A DNA stretch of 64,000 bases, taken from NCBI GenBank assembly GCA_942159475.1, contig OW804094.1, positions 18,953,067 through 19,017,066 on the forward strand. The letters run 5' to 3'. Made by a program: the position numbers and the translations under genes. This document shows positions 31,027 through 43,000 of the stretch, in pieces. Position 1 is the first letter of the stretch; every line of letters begins with the position of its first letter. The notes beneath the pieces are model-generated. The model had not been told where the DNA came from. It did not search any database and saw only the letters and a list, made by a program, of their open reading frames with translations. The stretch is from Sthenelais limicola. Taxonomy: Eukaryota > Annelida > Polychaeta > Phyllodocida > Sigalionidae.

Positions 31027-31182
31027 ATAAGGTCTCAACATTGACATTATCTACCTCGGTGATGCCCATATTGGACACCATTTCTCTGGATTTCTTGTCC
31101 ATACTGCCATTGAAGCTCCTCCTGCTTAGTGTGTCCACAAGGACAAGCGTCTCGCCTGGTGCGTGTCTTGTCTCAATGATTC
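31027..31182 (-). pseudogene. Retrotransposon RNase H tail fragment
   Basis: Minus strand reads TRHAPGETLVLVDTLSRR then a stretch ending in a stop. HxPGxxLxxxDTLSR is the typical end of the RNase H domain in Gypsy-like retrotransposons. Only about 50 residues remain and no flanking domains are visible. Confidence 0.55.
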
Positions 31183-31199
31183 TGTCCTCTGCCTATGAT

Positions 31200-32080
31200 G
31201 CATATATATCTGACCCAAAATGGCTAATTTTTCAGAGGGTATTTGGTTGCCATTGTTACCAGAACGTTCTTAGAACAAATTCATGAGCACAATCTGATTC
31301 GTCTTTAAGAATGCTTCGATTTGATATGCAGCATGATAATAAAAACGGAATATTCCTCATTTTGTACCCAAAACATTCCATTTTGGTGGTTATTTTCCAT
31401 TTGGTTGCCATGGTGACCAAGACCCACATTTCCCAGATGTCCCTGTTCAAATGAAAGAGCATAAAATTCTGTATGGGAATCAATCCTCAAAACATACTTC
31501 CCCCAAAAATAAAATGGGGCTGATGAAATGCACCCTACTAATATTAGGTCTCCTAGATCTCTTATTGTGGGGAGGGAATAAGTGAAATCTTCCCCCTCAA
31601 ATAAGTTTCTCTTGTCTCCCGCATTGACCTTCTCACACTCGTAAAAGGAAAGATCTATAATAACTCTTCTTTTATCAGTCTCTTTTTCTGCTCTTGTTAA
31701 TAGAGGGCTGATTGTTATATAAATGTAACTCTTTAGTTGCTAAAAACAAAAGTGATAAGTAAGGATTGGGGAGAGTTTCAACGAGTGTTGATGACAGTGT
31801 AAATATTTAAAAGAGTTTATTAAGAGTTCATGAACATGAAGTACACCATGTTCTAGTACCTTAGGTTATTAGTAAATAAGTGCAACTTGCTGATAAATAA
31901 AGATCAAATCTAGATGTTACAACACCAATAACTAAGCATCGAATATCAGATGTCTTAAGATAGGAAAACGTAAGATCAATTCAAGGCGCTCTTGGAAGAA
32001 CTATGTTCGCAAAGAAAGTGACATGACCTTTTTTCAATGTAAATGTATTGCAATTTGGAAATAAAAACACTTATATATAT
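31200..32080. other. No gene recognised
   Basis: Unique AT-rich sequence. GGTTGCCAT(G/T)GTNACC occurs at 31247 and 31397 and again near 33752, suggesting a low-copy repeat. Confidence 0.4.
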
Positions 32081-32082
32081 AT

Positions 32083-32440
32083 TTGGGCCAAGGGGGTGAA
32101 GGGTGCATTGGCGAAAGAGCCTAGCATGGCTTGAGCTTTGATTTCCTTTTCTATGAGATCTGTAACCTGTTGCGGGAAGGCTATAGCTGACTGGTGGTTC
32201 TGTGGGGGGAGGATGTGGGTGGTTGGTCGGCAGTATATGTGATGGGCCACCCAAACCTTAGGAATTTTGTTATTTCCTTGTCATGGTAATTGGCTAGTCG
32301 TTTATCCCGATTGTCACATCACATATCTGATGGAATCTCTATTTGAGCACAGAGATAATTTGGAAGATTTGTTTCTTTGACTTTTCCATAGAATATCATT
32401 TGTTGTGGGGCTGTTTCTATAGCTTCTTGTTTCACTACTG
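32083..32440 (-). pseudogene. DIRS/Ngaro-type reverse transcriptase fragment, decayed
   Basis: Minus strand reads FYGKVKETNLPNYLC, DNRDKRLANYHDKEITKFLR, FGWPITYTAD, then after a frame slip in a C run NHQSAIAFPQQVTDLIEKEI, MLGSFANAPFTPL. This lines up with residues about 45-132 of the RT in the 18.9-17.0-kb element (..EYGFPMGY..NHSSADAYSEKIDAFVNKEL..GPLDEAPFT), so it is the N-terminal RT region of a second, different element of that class. It carries one in-frame stop and one frameshift; catalytic motifs are absent. Confidence 0.62.
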
Positions 32441-32539
32441 GCCATTTATTTTTTACTACCTCCTGAAACCCCCAGAGGCCCATGTTTGACTTAGCTCTGA
32501 TATCAACTCCTGAGAATATGTAGCTGGAAGAGAGTTGGA

Positions 32540-33540
32540 TTGGATTACACAGATGTCTTTATTGATACAGTTCTGAAAGTGGGAAATGCATTTGGAGGAT
32601 TTGATCTTTTATTTGACCAGTACAAAGACATTACTATCAAAGCACAGACAGGAAAGCACCACCAGAAACAGAAAGTACCCATCAGGAAACTGGTTGACAA
32701 TAGGAATGTGCCACTTCCAGCCAACTTGGCTAACTATGGGCCTAACTAGTTGGCTCATCCAAATAACTAGGAAAGTTAAGATTTTAGAATGTGCTGGTCA
32801 GAAGTTGATTGTTTTTAGTGGCAGCTTTCCCAATGGTGAGGTGAAAAGTACCATTCTCCTTGACCTTGGTCCTCTGGTAGCAGAGCATGAAGAAGCAGAC
32901 ACCAGACTCCATGCCATCCATTCTTCTTCAAAAGTATATTCCAGTGTATGAGGTTATGCACAATATCACAGAAGGTTCCTGCTAGCATTTTCCTACCTTC
33001 CATGCTATAAGAAGGCACAACATCATTCATAGCATTCACCACAGACAACAAACCAATGTGTTTCTCGAAAACCACGACTTACTTAGAGCAAACTGGAACT
33101 CAGCCAAGATATGGATCTTCAGTTGAGAAGTTCTTGTGCTATGTATACAAGATACCAGGAGCAACATCAATTGATAATGCAAGGTTACTTCTGTTCTGAA
33201 AAACTGAATAAGACAGAAGTGTTGCCATCCACTGCTGATGCACTGATGCTGCATACTCAATGTGCCCATTACTAAGCCCTGGTTTAGAATTTTGCCCACA
33301 TGACTTATACATTCCTGACCCTACAACACTTGGGTGGAAACTAAAGGACCAGCAATTTGTGCCCATCCTTATGACCAAAGACGCTGTAACTTATAGCTTG
33401 CATATCACTGATATCGAGTCAATGCAAGACTGGGAGTACAAATCAACATTGAGGTTGCAGGAACACCATTCTACCATGCACTTGTGTACAGGCCACATAC
33501 ACAAGGCAGTTCTTCAACTGATTGAACAATGAAGTTATAG
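32540..33540 (+). pseudogene. Decayed HEEADTR-family protein of unknown function
   Basis: Plus-strand pieces in three frames form one ordered protein. In order they are: GGFDLLFDQYKDITIKAQTG, IRKLVDNRNVPLPANLANY, KILECAGQKLIVFSGSF, LVAEHEEADTRLHA (about 32874), KFLCYVYKIPGATS-like text (33127-33170), PSTADALMLHTQCAHY, and DPTTLGWKLKDQQFVPILMTKDAV (33318-33390; two short blocks). I recall multi-copy proteins in aquatic invertebrates with this block order (..VPLP..HEEADTR..YKVPGA..TMGWK..PILM), usually unannotated and suspected to be transposon-borne. This copy has several stops and frame changes and is not functional. The function of the family is not known to me. Confidence 0.6.
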
Positions 33541-33629
33541 CCAGGAATGTATGGACTTTTTATTTAGATTGTTTTGCTATGGTATGGCCTGATATGCTAT
33601 AACATGTGCTTACAACAATGAGAAATATC

Positions 33630-33895
33630 AGAAATGGATTCCCCTCTGCATTACCATCATTTTGAGGTATCACAGGACCATATATATGTTTTTTTATGAT
33701 TTCTCTCAGAAATGAGTGAAAAAACGCATATTATGTGTGGATATTTGGTTGTCATGGTAACCATATTGCCGTGACATCCAGGTAAGTGTGTAAAATGGAT
33801 TGTCCTCTCAATTTCCATCATTTTGAGGTATCACACAACTATATATGTGTGTTTCATGATTTTTCTGAAAAATGAATGGTAGCCATTTTTGTTTT
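33630..33895 (+). repeat. Tandem low-copy repeat, two units of about 145 bp
   Basis: Shared blocks GGATT.CCCTCT..TTNCCATCATTTTGAG, GTATCACA, ATATATATGT and TTTCATGATTT..CTGA.AAATGA occur twice in a row, separated by GGTTGTCATGGTAACC. Confidence 0.65.
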
Positions 33896-34955
33896 TGATT
33901 TTTGTCGAGGAAGGATTCAGATTTCAGCTTGGCAACAGTGATTTTCGTGTTCAGCACACCCAAATTAGCCAAAAAAGTGCTGATGCACCTTTGTACTCAA
34001 AAATGCTCCTAGGAGTATTAAGAGTGATGTTTAGGTGGATTTTGCCTAGTCTAGTTGTAGAGACCCTAGGCTGGAAAACCAAATGATACCCGATTGGGAG
34101 AATTACTCATATGCTGAAAAATATGTTTATTATGCGCCTCAGGGCACGGAACATTGACTACAGGAGTATATGCCAACAAATTACTGCTACCAGAGTCAAG
34201 TCATGGGACCAATCATAATGGATACAAAGTATGGTATATTAGTCAGAACTTTGGGTACATATGGGTGCATGTATTCAAATAAGCATCACTTATCATCTTC
34301 AATGAAGTACACAGTCCTACGTCATTATTTTGAGCGCAGCCTAGAACCAATTTATGCCAAGGGCTCTGCTGCCAAAGAATGTCTAATCCAGTAGAGAAAA
34401 CTGCTGTACCACCATGCAGAGGCCAACCAAAATTCTTTGTACAGAGAAGAACGGACACACTGAATATTATTTACATACTTAATTTGCATGTATATATATG
34501 CTACCAAGGTATCAGTAGCTATCAAAACAATCTCAATGATTATCTACTTATGGCAATTTGTATTCTTAACAAATAACCCATCCATCAAATTATCTTATTC
34601 CTATTCGCTGGCATTAAGTCACAACCCATAATTATCTTGCAACTGCACGCTTCTTGTACCGCATACTTCGTGGATGTTGCTTGATGGCCGAGGATTGAAG
34701 TGGATTGTAACCAGTCTTTTCTACATGGCAGCAACTGCCCGAATAGATTAAACACAATCTTTATTACAGATAATGAATGACAAGACTTTTGAAGAAATGT
34801 CACCCCAAGCATGTACATAATACATTTGACAATAGAACACACTTTTACAATAATATTCTGGTAAACAATCAGTTACAATATTATGATTTATTAAATTCTA
34901 TCGATATCTTGATCTTTGTATGAGGTATTAATATGAGTACACTAAAGTATAAATT
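33896..34955. other. No gene recognised
   Basis: About 1 kb without exon signatures or matches to other parts of the window. Confidence 0.4.
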
Positions 34956-34959
34956 GACA

Positions 34960-35600
34960 TGTGTACTATGGTCATGTTTATGTCCTACAGTTCAATGCGT
35001 CACGGTCTTGTAAGTTGGTTCCCCCATGCCAATGCTATAAGTTACACTTGACATCATTCCCATCCCTTCTACACTCCAATAGGTTTTCAATGGGTTCAGT
35101 ATTACTCCAATGCTAGACTAGCTAGGTTGTGGATAACAGATATGGGTCAGAATTTCAGAAAATGTACAATTCAACTTTACCAATTTTCTGAAATAACCCA
35201 AATTTCAGACGAAAATAAACTTCAAAATACAGTTCAACGTAACCAAACAGATTGCTAGCGTAAATGCAATGCCAAATATACTTGAATTTACCAAGTATTG
35301 GCCAAATTGCAGCCTATTCTAGCATAATTTACTAAATGTGTGCAGTTGCTAATTGTACATTTTCTGACAATCTGAGCCATGTAGGGAGACCTTCATACCG
35401 CCCCTCTCCACCTACAAAACCAGCACAACAGCAACAAGTCAACAATACGCACCTAATGTATATTATTTAGAAATATAATATTCCCCCTCCTAAGAAAAAT
35501 TCGAACAAAAGAAATATCAACAAACCACTCTAGACCTAAAACCTTATCTTATATCTCATATTTTATATTTTATATCTTATATCTTGTTAGGACTAAATAA
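34960..35600 (+). repeat. Dispersed repeat family H, with a family A insertion
   Basis: Landmarks: GTACTATGGTCATGTTTATG, TACACTCCAATAGGTTTTCA, CTAGCTAGGTTGTGGATAAC, CCGCCCCTCTCCACCTAC, CAACAAACCACTCTAGACC. The later part matches 49430-49740, and the early part is inverted at 50050-50500. Gene-free. Confidence 0.75.
35144..35378 (-). mobile_element. Family A MITE in family H
   Basis: Left flank ATAT, right flank ATGT. The empty paralog near 49500 reads GATAACAGATGTATAGGGAG, so the target was probably ATGT and the left copy has mutated. Confidence 0.9.
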
Positions 35601-35607
35601 AATATAG

Positions 35608-35823
35608 GGGTCAATTGGCAGCTCTACACCTGTAGGAAATTCGCCTAAATTAAGCTGAAAAATGAATAACACCGGGTATATCTGAGTATATTTGGTATCG
35701 CATTGATTCAAAGTATCAGTTCTGTTATGTTAAACTGCATTTTGAAGCTCATTTTTGTCTCCAATGTGGGTTATTTGAGAGGATTGGTAAAGTTGAATTG
35801 TACATTTTCTGAAAATCTGACCC
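35608..35823 (+). mobile_element. Family A MITE, type b, left end partly deleted
   Basis: GGGTC joins directly to AATTGGCAGC, losing about 20 bp of the inverted end. Confidence 0.86.
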
Positions 35824-36409
35824 ATGTATAGAGCCAAGTTACCTGCCACCATGGCCTCCAGTAGGGTGGGGGCCTACATTGGGGGTGCCAATGTCGGGGG
35901 GCAGCGGCTGCCTTCGTCGGGGTAAGGTTTTCTAGCCATTTTGTCAAATATTTTTCACATATGTTGTTTATAAGCTCAGAATTTGAAGTTGTTAAAAGTA
36001 CACACTGCTCAATAAGCACTAAGAGTTTGAAACAGAATGATTAAATTGTACGCGGACGTTGGCACCTGCAGATTGTAGACAATTTTATTTCTTTTCAAAA
36101 GAATTTGCCTACCATGAAAATTTAAAGGAGGAGCCACACACGTTTTATTGCAATATTCACGCTCCTTCAACCAACTCGTTAGTTGTATGTATATTATGGT
36201 CCGAAAGCATGAAGTAATTGTAAGATTTAAATGATGGTAATGAAAAAGAAGTAAGATGGTATGCTCAGTGAATATTGGAATTTAAAAATGCTGCCTTCCC
36301 TCATTTCGTGAAAATCGACCATATTTGAATTCTAGGTATGGAAGAAATCATAGAAGCTTTTCATTCCATAGCAAAATCTCATGTCAAACCATGTAGTGGT
36401 CTCACTCTG
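35824..36409. other. Mostly unique sequence; short hairpin repeat at 36129-36188
   Basis: 36129-36188 is the reverse complement of part of the 45712-45800 hairpin repeat (GCAATATTCACGCTCCTTCA, ACCAACTCGTTAGTT). I see nothing else. Confidence 0.5.
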
Positions 36410-36642
36410 TACAGATTTACAGAAAATGTACAATTGGCAGCTCTACAGATTTAGGAAATTGTGCTAAATTAGGCTGATAAATGATGAATACCGGGTATAC
36501 CTGAGTACATTTAGTTTTGTGTTTATTCAATATACCTATTCTGCTATCTTTAACTGTATTTTGAACATAATTTTTGTCTTAAATGTGGGTTATTTGAGAG
36601 GATTGGTGAAGGCGAATTGTACATTTTCTGATGATCTGACCC
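36410..36642 (+). mobile_element. Family A MITE, type b, diverged
   Basis: Left end weak (TACAGATTTACAG); right end CTGATGATCTGACCC intact. Confidence 0.84.
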
Positions 36643-36768
36643 ATTTATGATAATTATACAGATTAAGGAATAGTACTAAATCACTCTATGAAGTATACCC
36701 TTCATATAAAAATACGGAGAATATTGTAATTTGAGAAGCTTCACGGTTAGTAGCCCACGGAGATATAA

Positions 36769-37003
36769 GGGTTAGATTTTCAGAAAATGTACAATTAGCA
36801 GCTCTACCCATTTAGGAAATTCTTCTAAATTAGGCTGAAAAAAGGTGAATACCGGGTATATCTGAGTATATTTGGTATCGCATTGATTTAAAGTATCAGT
36901 TCTGTTATATTAAACTGCATTTTAAAGCTGATTTTTGTCTTGAATGTCTGTTATTTGAGAGGATTGGAGAAGGTGAATTGTACATTTTCTGAAAATCTGA
37001 CCC
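36769..37003 (+). mobile_element. Family A MITE, type b
   Basis: 235 bp, flanks ATAA and ATAT, one mismatch. Confidence 0.89.
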
Positions 37004-37140
37004 ATATAAACATCAGCTTTCATGTAAAGAAATAGGGCATGTCAACTATTCTCATATTCGCCAGGTTAATTACATCGAAATTTCCCACGAAAATGTCAAA
37101 ACACTGCTATAGGGTGTAAACAAGTAAAAAGTATACAGCC

Positions 37141-37372
37141 TATTAGGTTAAAACTCTTATCTCAGGAAACATATTTCTCACAAAAAAGAACCAAAATGAA
37201 TGTATTTTTCACAAATGTCATCATCAAGTGATTTCTGTACCCTGTTTCTTCGCATTCAAATAATGTCCATTCCAAGGAACGAAAAGGGGGCCTGATGTAA
37301 TCGTATGTGTTATCAGCCCGGAGAGAAGTGTTTTGTTGATATATTGAATAAAAATGTTTAAAAAAAAAAAAA
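37141..37372 (+). mobile_element. Poly(A) retrocopy with about 15-bp target duplication
   Basis: AAAAAGTATACAGCC just before 37141 and AAAAAGTATATACAGCC after the tail form a direct repeat with one TA difference. The insert ends TTGAATAAAAATGTTT followed by about 18 A. It contains no ORF of note. The end resembles GAATAAAACCTTT at 4802 and GAATAAAAACGTTC at 58480, so these may be 3' ends of one LINE family. Confidence 0.72.
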
Positions 37373-37483
37373 AAAAAAGTATATACAGCCATCTGACCCC
37401 TTCTATATTCAAGGTTACAGTATGTCAATCAAACTGTGGAATCCCCGCCTTTCTCTCATTCACAACCACACAGTAATGTATGA

Positions 37484-37718
37484 GGGTAAAGTTTTTAGAG
37501 AATGCACAATCTACAGTTCTACACATCTCTCAAATTCTGTTTAATTAGAGAGAGAAATGATAAATACTGAGTATATTTGGGTGCATTCTGTATGGTATTC
37601 ATTCAATAAATCTCTCTGGTTATGTTGAACTGTATTTTGAACCTGATTTTCGTCTTAAATTTTGGTTATTTGTGGGGATTGGTGAAGTTGAATTGTACAT
37701 TTTCTGGAGACTTGACCC
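37484..37718 (+). mobile_element. Family A MITE, diverged
   Basis: Ends GGGTAAAGTTTTTAGAGAAT and TTTCTGGAGACTTGACCC. Confidence 0.84.
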
Positions 37719-38098
37719 ATAATGAACCAATGTATATATACATGTATTTTCTAGTCGTTTTTCCTGGCTGCTTTTACTGATATAGCTTGTCTCCTATACG
37801 CACTAAGGAATTACATTGTTTTAGAGAGAAAGCTTAATTGTCATTTATATTGTTGTCTCAAACTCTATATACATATTATATTAATGGGTAAAATATTCAG
37901 AAAATGCGCAGAACTGTTATTTCTGTGTGAAGATTTGTTGCAAAAAAAATAGTGGGCAATAAAAGAATTCGTTGCCGCCTTTTTTTCTCTTGTAGAGTGC
38001 CTTACATCATAAGACATTCCGCTCTAATACCCGCCCCCCCACCCCCTCACCCCCCCCCCCCCCCCCCACCCCCCCGCCACTCAAGGTCAAATGTGTAT
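37719..38098. other. No gene; C-rich tract
   Basis: 38027-38083 is a C-rich low-complexity run. Otherwise nothing recognised. Confidence 0.6.
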
Positions 38099-38334
38099 GG
38101 GTCAGATTTTCAGAATATGTACAATTCGCCTTCACCAAACCTCTCAAATAACCCACATTCAAGACAAAATTCAAGTTCAAAATACAGGTTCAACCTTGCC
38201 AAACAGATTGCTAGAATCAATGCAATGCCGAATATACTTGGATTTACCTAGGATCGACCAAATCGCAGATTAATTGAGCAGAATTTACTAAATGTGCAGA
38301 GCTGCCAATTGTACATTTTCTGAAAATCTGACCC
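38099..38334 (-). mobile_element. Family A MITE, GTAT duplication
   Basis: Exact flanks GTAT at 38095-38098 and 38335-38338. Confidence 0.92.
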
Positions 38335-38338
38335 GTAT

Positions 38339-38848
38339 GCATTTTTGTTCCCATTTTCGCGGACAAAAGGGTCCATTTTTCACTCAAAATCGTGGATAAC
38401 GAAAGCAGTAATAAGGGTACCAATTTGCAACTGATTTCCGTGAAATGTTGATTAAGGGGTACCTTTGCTACTAAAGTCCGCGAAATGCTGGAAAAGGGAG
38501 TCTTTTTTACTCACTTTGTGGCACAGAATAGCCTATGATTATGACAGAAACTCCGAGCCACTTCTGTTTGTTGTTTTATTTTATTTTATTTTATTCAGGT
38601 CGATATTATATTTAGACCTAATAAATTACAGAAAAACGCACTATCCTTTAAGGATGATCTCAGATGTTGCCAGTTGGAGGTACATATTACTGTTGACAAT
38701 TATATTTAAAGACTCCTTGAAATCATAAAAAGGGGCCCTTTTTGGCATAAGATTTTCCGCGTTTTGCCACAAAAAGGGCGGTTAATATGCCTTCAAAATT
38801 CGCGGAAAGAGTGTACTTTTCAAATGCTGGAATAAAAATGCGTACAAT
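38339..38848. repeat. Possible inverted-end element with AAAGGG repeats
   Basis: Left TGCATTTTTGTTCCCATTTT and right TGCTGGAATAAAAATGCG are roughly inverted. The interior has repeated CGCGGA/AAAGGG blocks. A (TTTTA)n-fronted AAATTACAG piece at 38571-38640 looks like an inserted LINE 3' end on the minus strand. Confidence 0.4.
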
Positions 38849-39363
38849 TTGACCCTGTGTGTGTGTGGGGGGGGGGGATGTGTGTGTGTGTCTCTAATAT
38901 TGGACTTTCGAGCACAGAAAGACTGAGTTGACCCTGTGGGTATTTGCTAAATGACGAAGCAGATTCTAGCCAAAACATTAACCAGTGAACCCTGAAGGTA
39001 TGACCTTGACACTCCACTCCAAAAGTATTTATCCACTGCTACGTATGGCGTAGGCCTATATTCCAACCTTGAAAACATGACTGGCATAATGCTTTATCTT
39101 CTGACCATCTCGGCGTTTTGCTCTAATTTTTGCTCGATTTATTAAATGATAATTAGTTGACCGAGAAACCATTATTTAATGATGGTATAGTTGACCCAGA
39201 AACCACCATTCCCAGTCTCAATGGCATGTAATTTTAAATCACGATCTGGGCAGATGCATTTGCAGGCTGTAGGAAGACGATAGGTTTGGGAGATACCAAG
39301 GCTTCATTCAGAATTGTCGCTATCCTGGTTACAGTGTGTGTTGTGCGAATTCAACACCAGTGA
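38849..39363. other. No gene recognised
   Basis: (GT)n and G10 at 38855-38892, then unique sequence. Confidence 0.5.
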
Positions 39364-39719
39364 TAATAGGGGAGTTGCATGTTTCACTGCGCATGTCAAC
39401 TGCAGTGCATGCTGGGATGGATTCCGTTGAAATCAGACAGACATACAGATATTTGGCAACATTTTTATCAAAAATTGCAAGAATGTTTTCACCTAAATCA
39501 TAGCTTGTATAAATGATCTATGAAAGCCAAATGCATGATGTGAAAGATGGAGACTAGTGTCATGGAAACATGTATAACATATGGATATTGATATTAGAGC
39601 ATTGATAAATATTCCATGCTGAGCATGACATGTTTTCTATAGATTTTACTCTGTACCATTAGTCCCATAATTCCATGCGAATCAAGATTCAAAATGGCGG
39701 CTATGCAAGTCCGCTATTG
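39364..39719 (+). mobile_element. Family B MITE, full copy
   Basis: AATAGGGGAGTTGCATG at left and TATGCAAGTCCGCTATT at right; same orientation as 8115. Confidence 0.87.
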
Positions 39720-39972
39720 TCGCCCCCACCACTAGCCAGAAGCAGTCAAAGAAGCTTCCGGTTTCAGGGCTAAAACAAAACATTTGTTAGACAATCGACT
39801 CCCGTTTCGCCAATCGATCTTGACGGAGGTCAAATTTGGCCCTCTGTCTCGATCAATTACAAACCTCCATCGTGCCATTGGGTATAAATATAAAGCACAC
39901 TAGAGGTTAATGAAAGAGAGAGAAGAGATAAAAGAGAGAAACAGGCAGATAGGGCCAAGAAAAAAAATAGGT
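39720..39972. other. No feature recognised
   Basis: Unique sequence between a family B MITE and a family F element. Confidence 0.45.
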
Positions 39973-40037
39973 GTGTTTCCGATTTACCCCCCCCCCCCCC
40001 TACCTAGAAAAACCTTACCCTACCTAAATTTTTTTTT

Positions 40038-43000
40038 TACCATATTTTAAATGGTTTCTATGATGTGATTGGTATTTCTGAGACATGGTTAAGTGAGAAT
40101 AGTCCAGAAAGGTTGTTATCGTGCAAGGGGTTCACATATAAAAGACAAGACCGGAGTGCAAACAAAAGAGGTGGAGGGTTGATATTGTATCATCGTAGTG
40201 CCTTCACGAGTAATGTCATAGAGGAGCTCTGTGTAAATAACAGTGACTGTGAATGTCTTGGCGTTGAGGTCAAAGCAGGCAAAAGAAAACCTATCATCTA
40301 TCTGACAGTATACCGCCCGCCAGGTGGATCCGTGATGAGGTTCCTCAATACCATTAGAGATTTACTAGACAAGGGATCTAAGAAGGGCCTTGAAATTATG
40401 CTAATGGGAGATGTTAACTTGAATATGCTAGATGCTAACTCCCCCCCGGTGAACCGGCTGATAGGCATTGGAAATATGTTTGGTATGAGACAGCTCATTA
40501 GGGACCCGACTCGCATCACTAACAACAGTAGTACTTGTATTGATATTATCTTAACTAACTGCCGATTTATTAAAGATTCAGGCACACTTGACGTCGCCCT
40601 GGCTGACCATCTCCCAGTTTTTTGTACTATAAAAAAGAATAAGAATAACAGCAATGTGAGGTTTATTGTTAGCAGAAATTATTCTGAGATAACTAATGAG
40701 GGAATAAGTAATTTCCTGGACAACCACAGAAACAGGGACAGACAAGGTGACGTTAACGTGATCTGGGATGAAATGTTTAGTGATCTTGATGAGGTACAGG
40801 AGCATCTTGCTCCCAGTTTCCTTAGGAAAGTTGAAACAAACTCCAAGTTAAGGGTCACCCGAGAGCTTAAGGTACTTATTAGACAAAAAAACCAGGTTTT
40901 AAGGGCAGCTAAAAGAACAAATAGCCCTCAACTGTGGAATGAGTTAAAAGTACTAAAAAGAAGGGTAAAATCTCTTGCTATGAGGACAAGAAGGGAGGAG
41001 ATTCTGAGGAATTTGCAGGAGAACCGTTTAAATCCCAAGAAATTTTGGTGCCACCTCTCCACTATCTACTCTAATAAGGACAAAACCTCTGAAATCCCTT
41101 TTATTCTTGACGGGGATGACAACCGCTTGTCTGGTAAAAATGCAGCAAACCAGGCAAATCAGTTTTTTGGGGAGATAGTTAGTGAAAACTCTCTTTCGGC
41201 CATTGTCTATGATAATATACCTTGGGATCATACCCTTTCATGGGATGAAGACATAACAGGGGAGGAGGTAAGGAAATTGGTGGAGGCCCTAGACTGTGAT
41301 AAATCATCTGGCCTAAAAAACATCAGGACTAAAACTCTGAAATTGTTTCTGTTAAGTGACTTGGACCGTTTCACTGCCCTCCTGAATTTAGTTCGTACCT
41401 CCGGGGTTTTCCCCAAATCTTGGAAGAAAGGTGTATGTACCCTTATATGCAAAGTCCCAAATGCCAGGAGACTATCAGATTTCAGACCAATTTGTATCAC
41501 CCCTGTGGTTGGAAAAATATTTGAAAGGTTATTCCTGAAAAAATTGAACTCTTATTTCGATGAAACAAACTTGTTATCACCTCACCAACATGGCTTTCGG
41601 CAGGGCAAAGGGGTTGAAACAGCCTGGAGATCTTTCATGGATATAACATCTAATCATAAAGATAACTCCATTAACACTATAGTCGCATACCTGGACATAT
41701 CCAAGGCCTTTAACAGTATTAACATTGATCTGCTCCTGTTGAAATTGTCCATGTACGGTATCAAGGGCACACTACTTGAACTGGTCAAATCCTTTTGTAA
41801 GGGTCGTATACAACATACTCTTTTTAATAATGAAATCTCTGACCCAATGATACTGAAGACCGGCATACCCCAGGGAACCATATTGGGCCCGATCATGTTT
41901 AGTTTGTATATCAACGATTTATCTGATCAGAACTTTAACAGTGACATACTTTTATATGCAGATGACTGTGTAATGTGTCTACCTCTTTATAATGCTAGAT
42001 ATGCCAAGCTACTTGAAAATGACTTAACAATATTTGATGATTGGACAAAAAAAAATGGCCTCATGGCTAACATTAAGAAAACAAAAGTCCAAATTTTACT
42101 TTCCAACAAAGCAAAATTCACCCGGGACATTGAAATAAGAATGAGGGGATCCACCCTAGATCGTGTTGCAACTTTCAAGTATCTTGGTATTACTATTGAC
42201 GAGCAGATGAATTTCTGTAGCCATGTTAACATAGTGTGTGGTATAGCAGGAAAATATCTCAGAAAAATAATGTGTCTAGGTCACTTGATAGATGGGAAGA
42301 TAGCCCTGCAGATCTATAAAAGTTTTGTGCTGCCTATTCTGGAAAATGGTGCTCTCTTTGTAGATTTTGGTTCGAAGAGTAATTACGGCCGCCTACAGTC
42401 TATACAAAACCGTGCCCTGAGATTAATCAATAAGTTGAACAAATTCAGGAATCTAAGCATGTTCCAATCACATCAAAAATATGGCCTGCTACCATTAGCC
42501 CTGAGAAGGGAAGTAAGAATGCTGACCCTGTCACATGGGTATGATGAAAAGGTGACGGATAATAGAGCAAGGTACAATTTAAGGGGTGGGGCCTTGAATA
42601 AGATCCCGGTAAAGAGATGGAAAAGGACTTCTCTAAGTCGTACAACTCTCGGCCGACTACCCACTCTGTGGAACGGTTTAAACGAAAATATTAGACTGTT
42701 GGAGGGGAAACACCAATTTAAGGCAGCCGTGGTTAAACTCTACTGGGCTAAGTTCAACGCAGCTGGTTTTATCTAGCCATTGATTGACCTGTTTATTGTG
42801 GTTCATAAGTGGTCTTGTATATTGAGTATATTGTTTATTATTTGGTTGACTGACCTAAACTGTATTTGTATGGTTTTTCTGGTGACGTGAATATAGGGAT
42901 TTTCGTGTAAGGATCTAAACAAATAGTGACTTTTTTGGACTCTGTGTATGGATGCACGGCGTCAATGATCATCTAAATCTAATCACCTTTCTCAACTCAT

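Noticed and set aside
40008..40064. LINE ORF starting at GTG 40065 as a true start
   Set aside because: The frame is open upstream and endonuclease similarity (DVIGISETW) begins before it, so the element is 5'-truncated and has no native start here.
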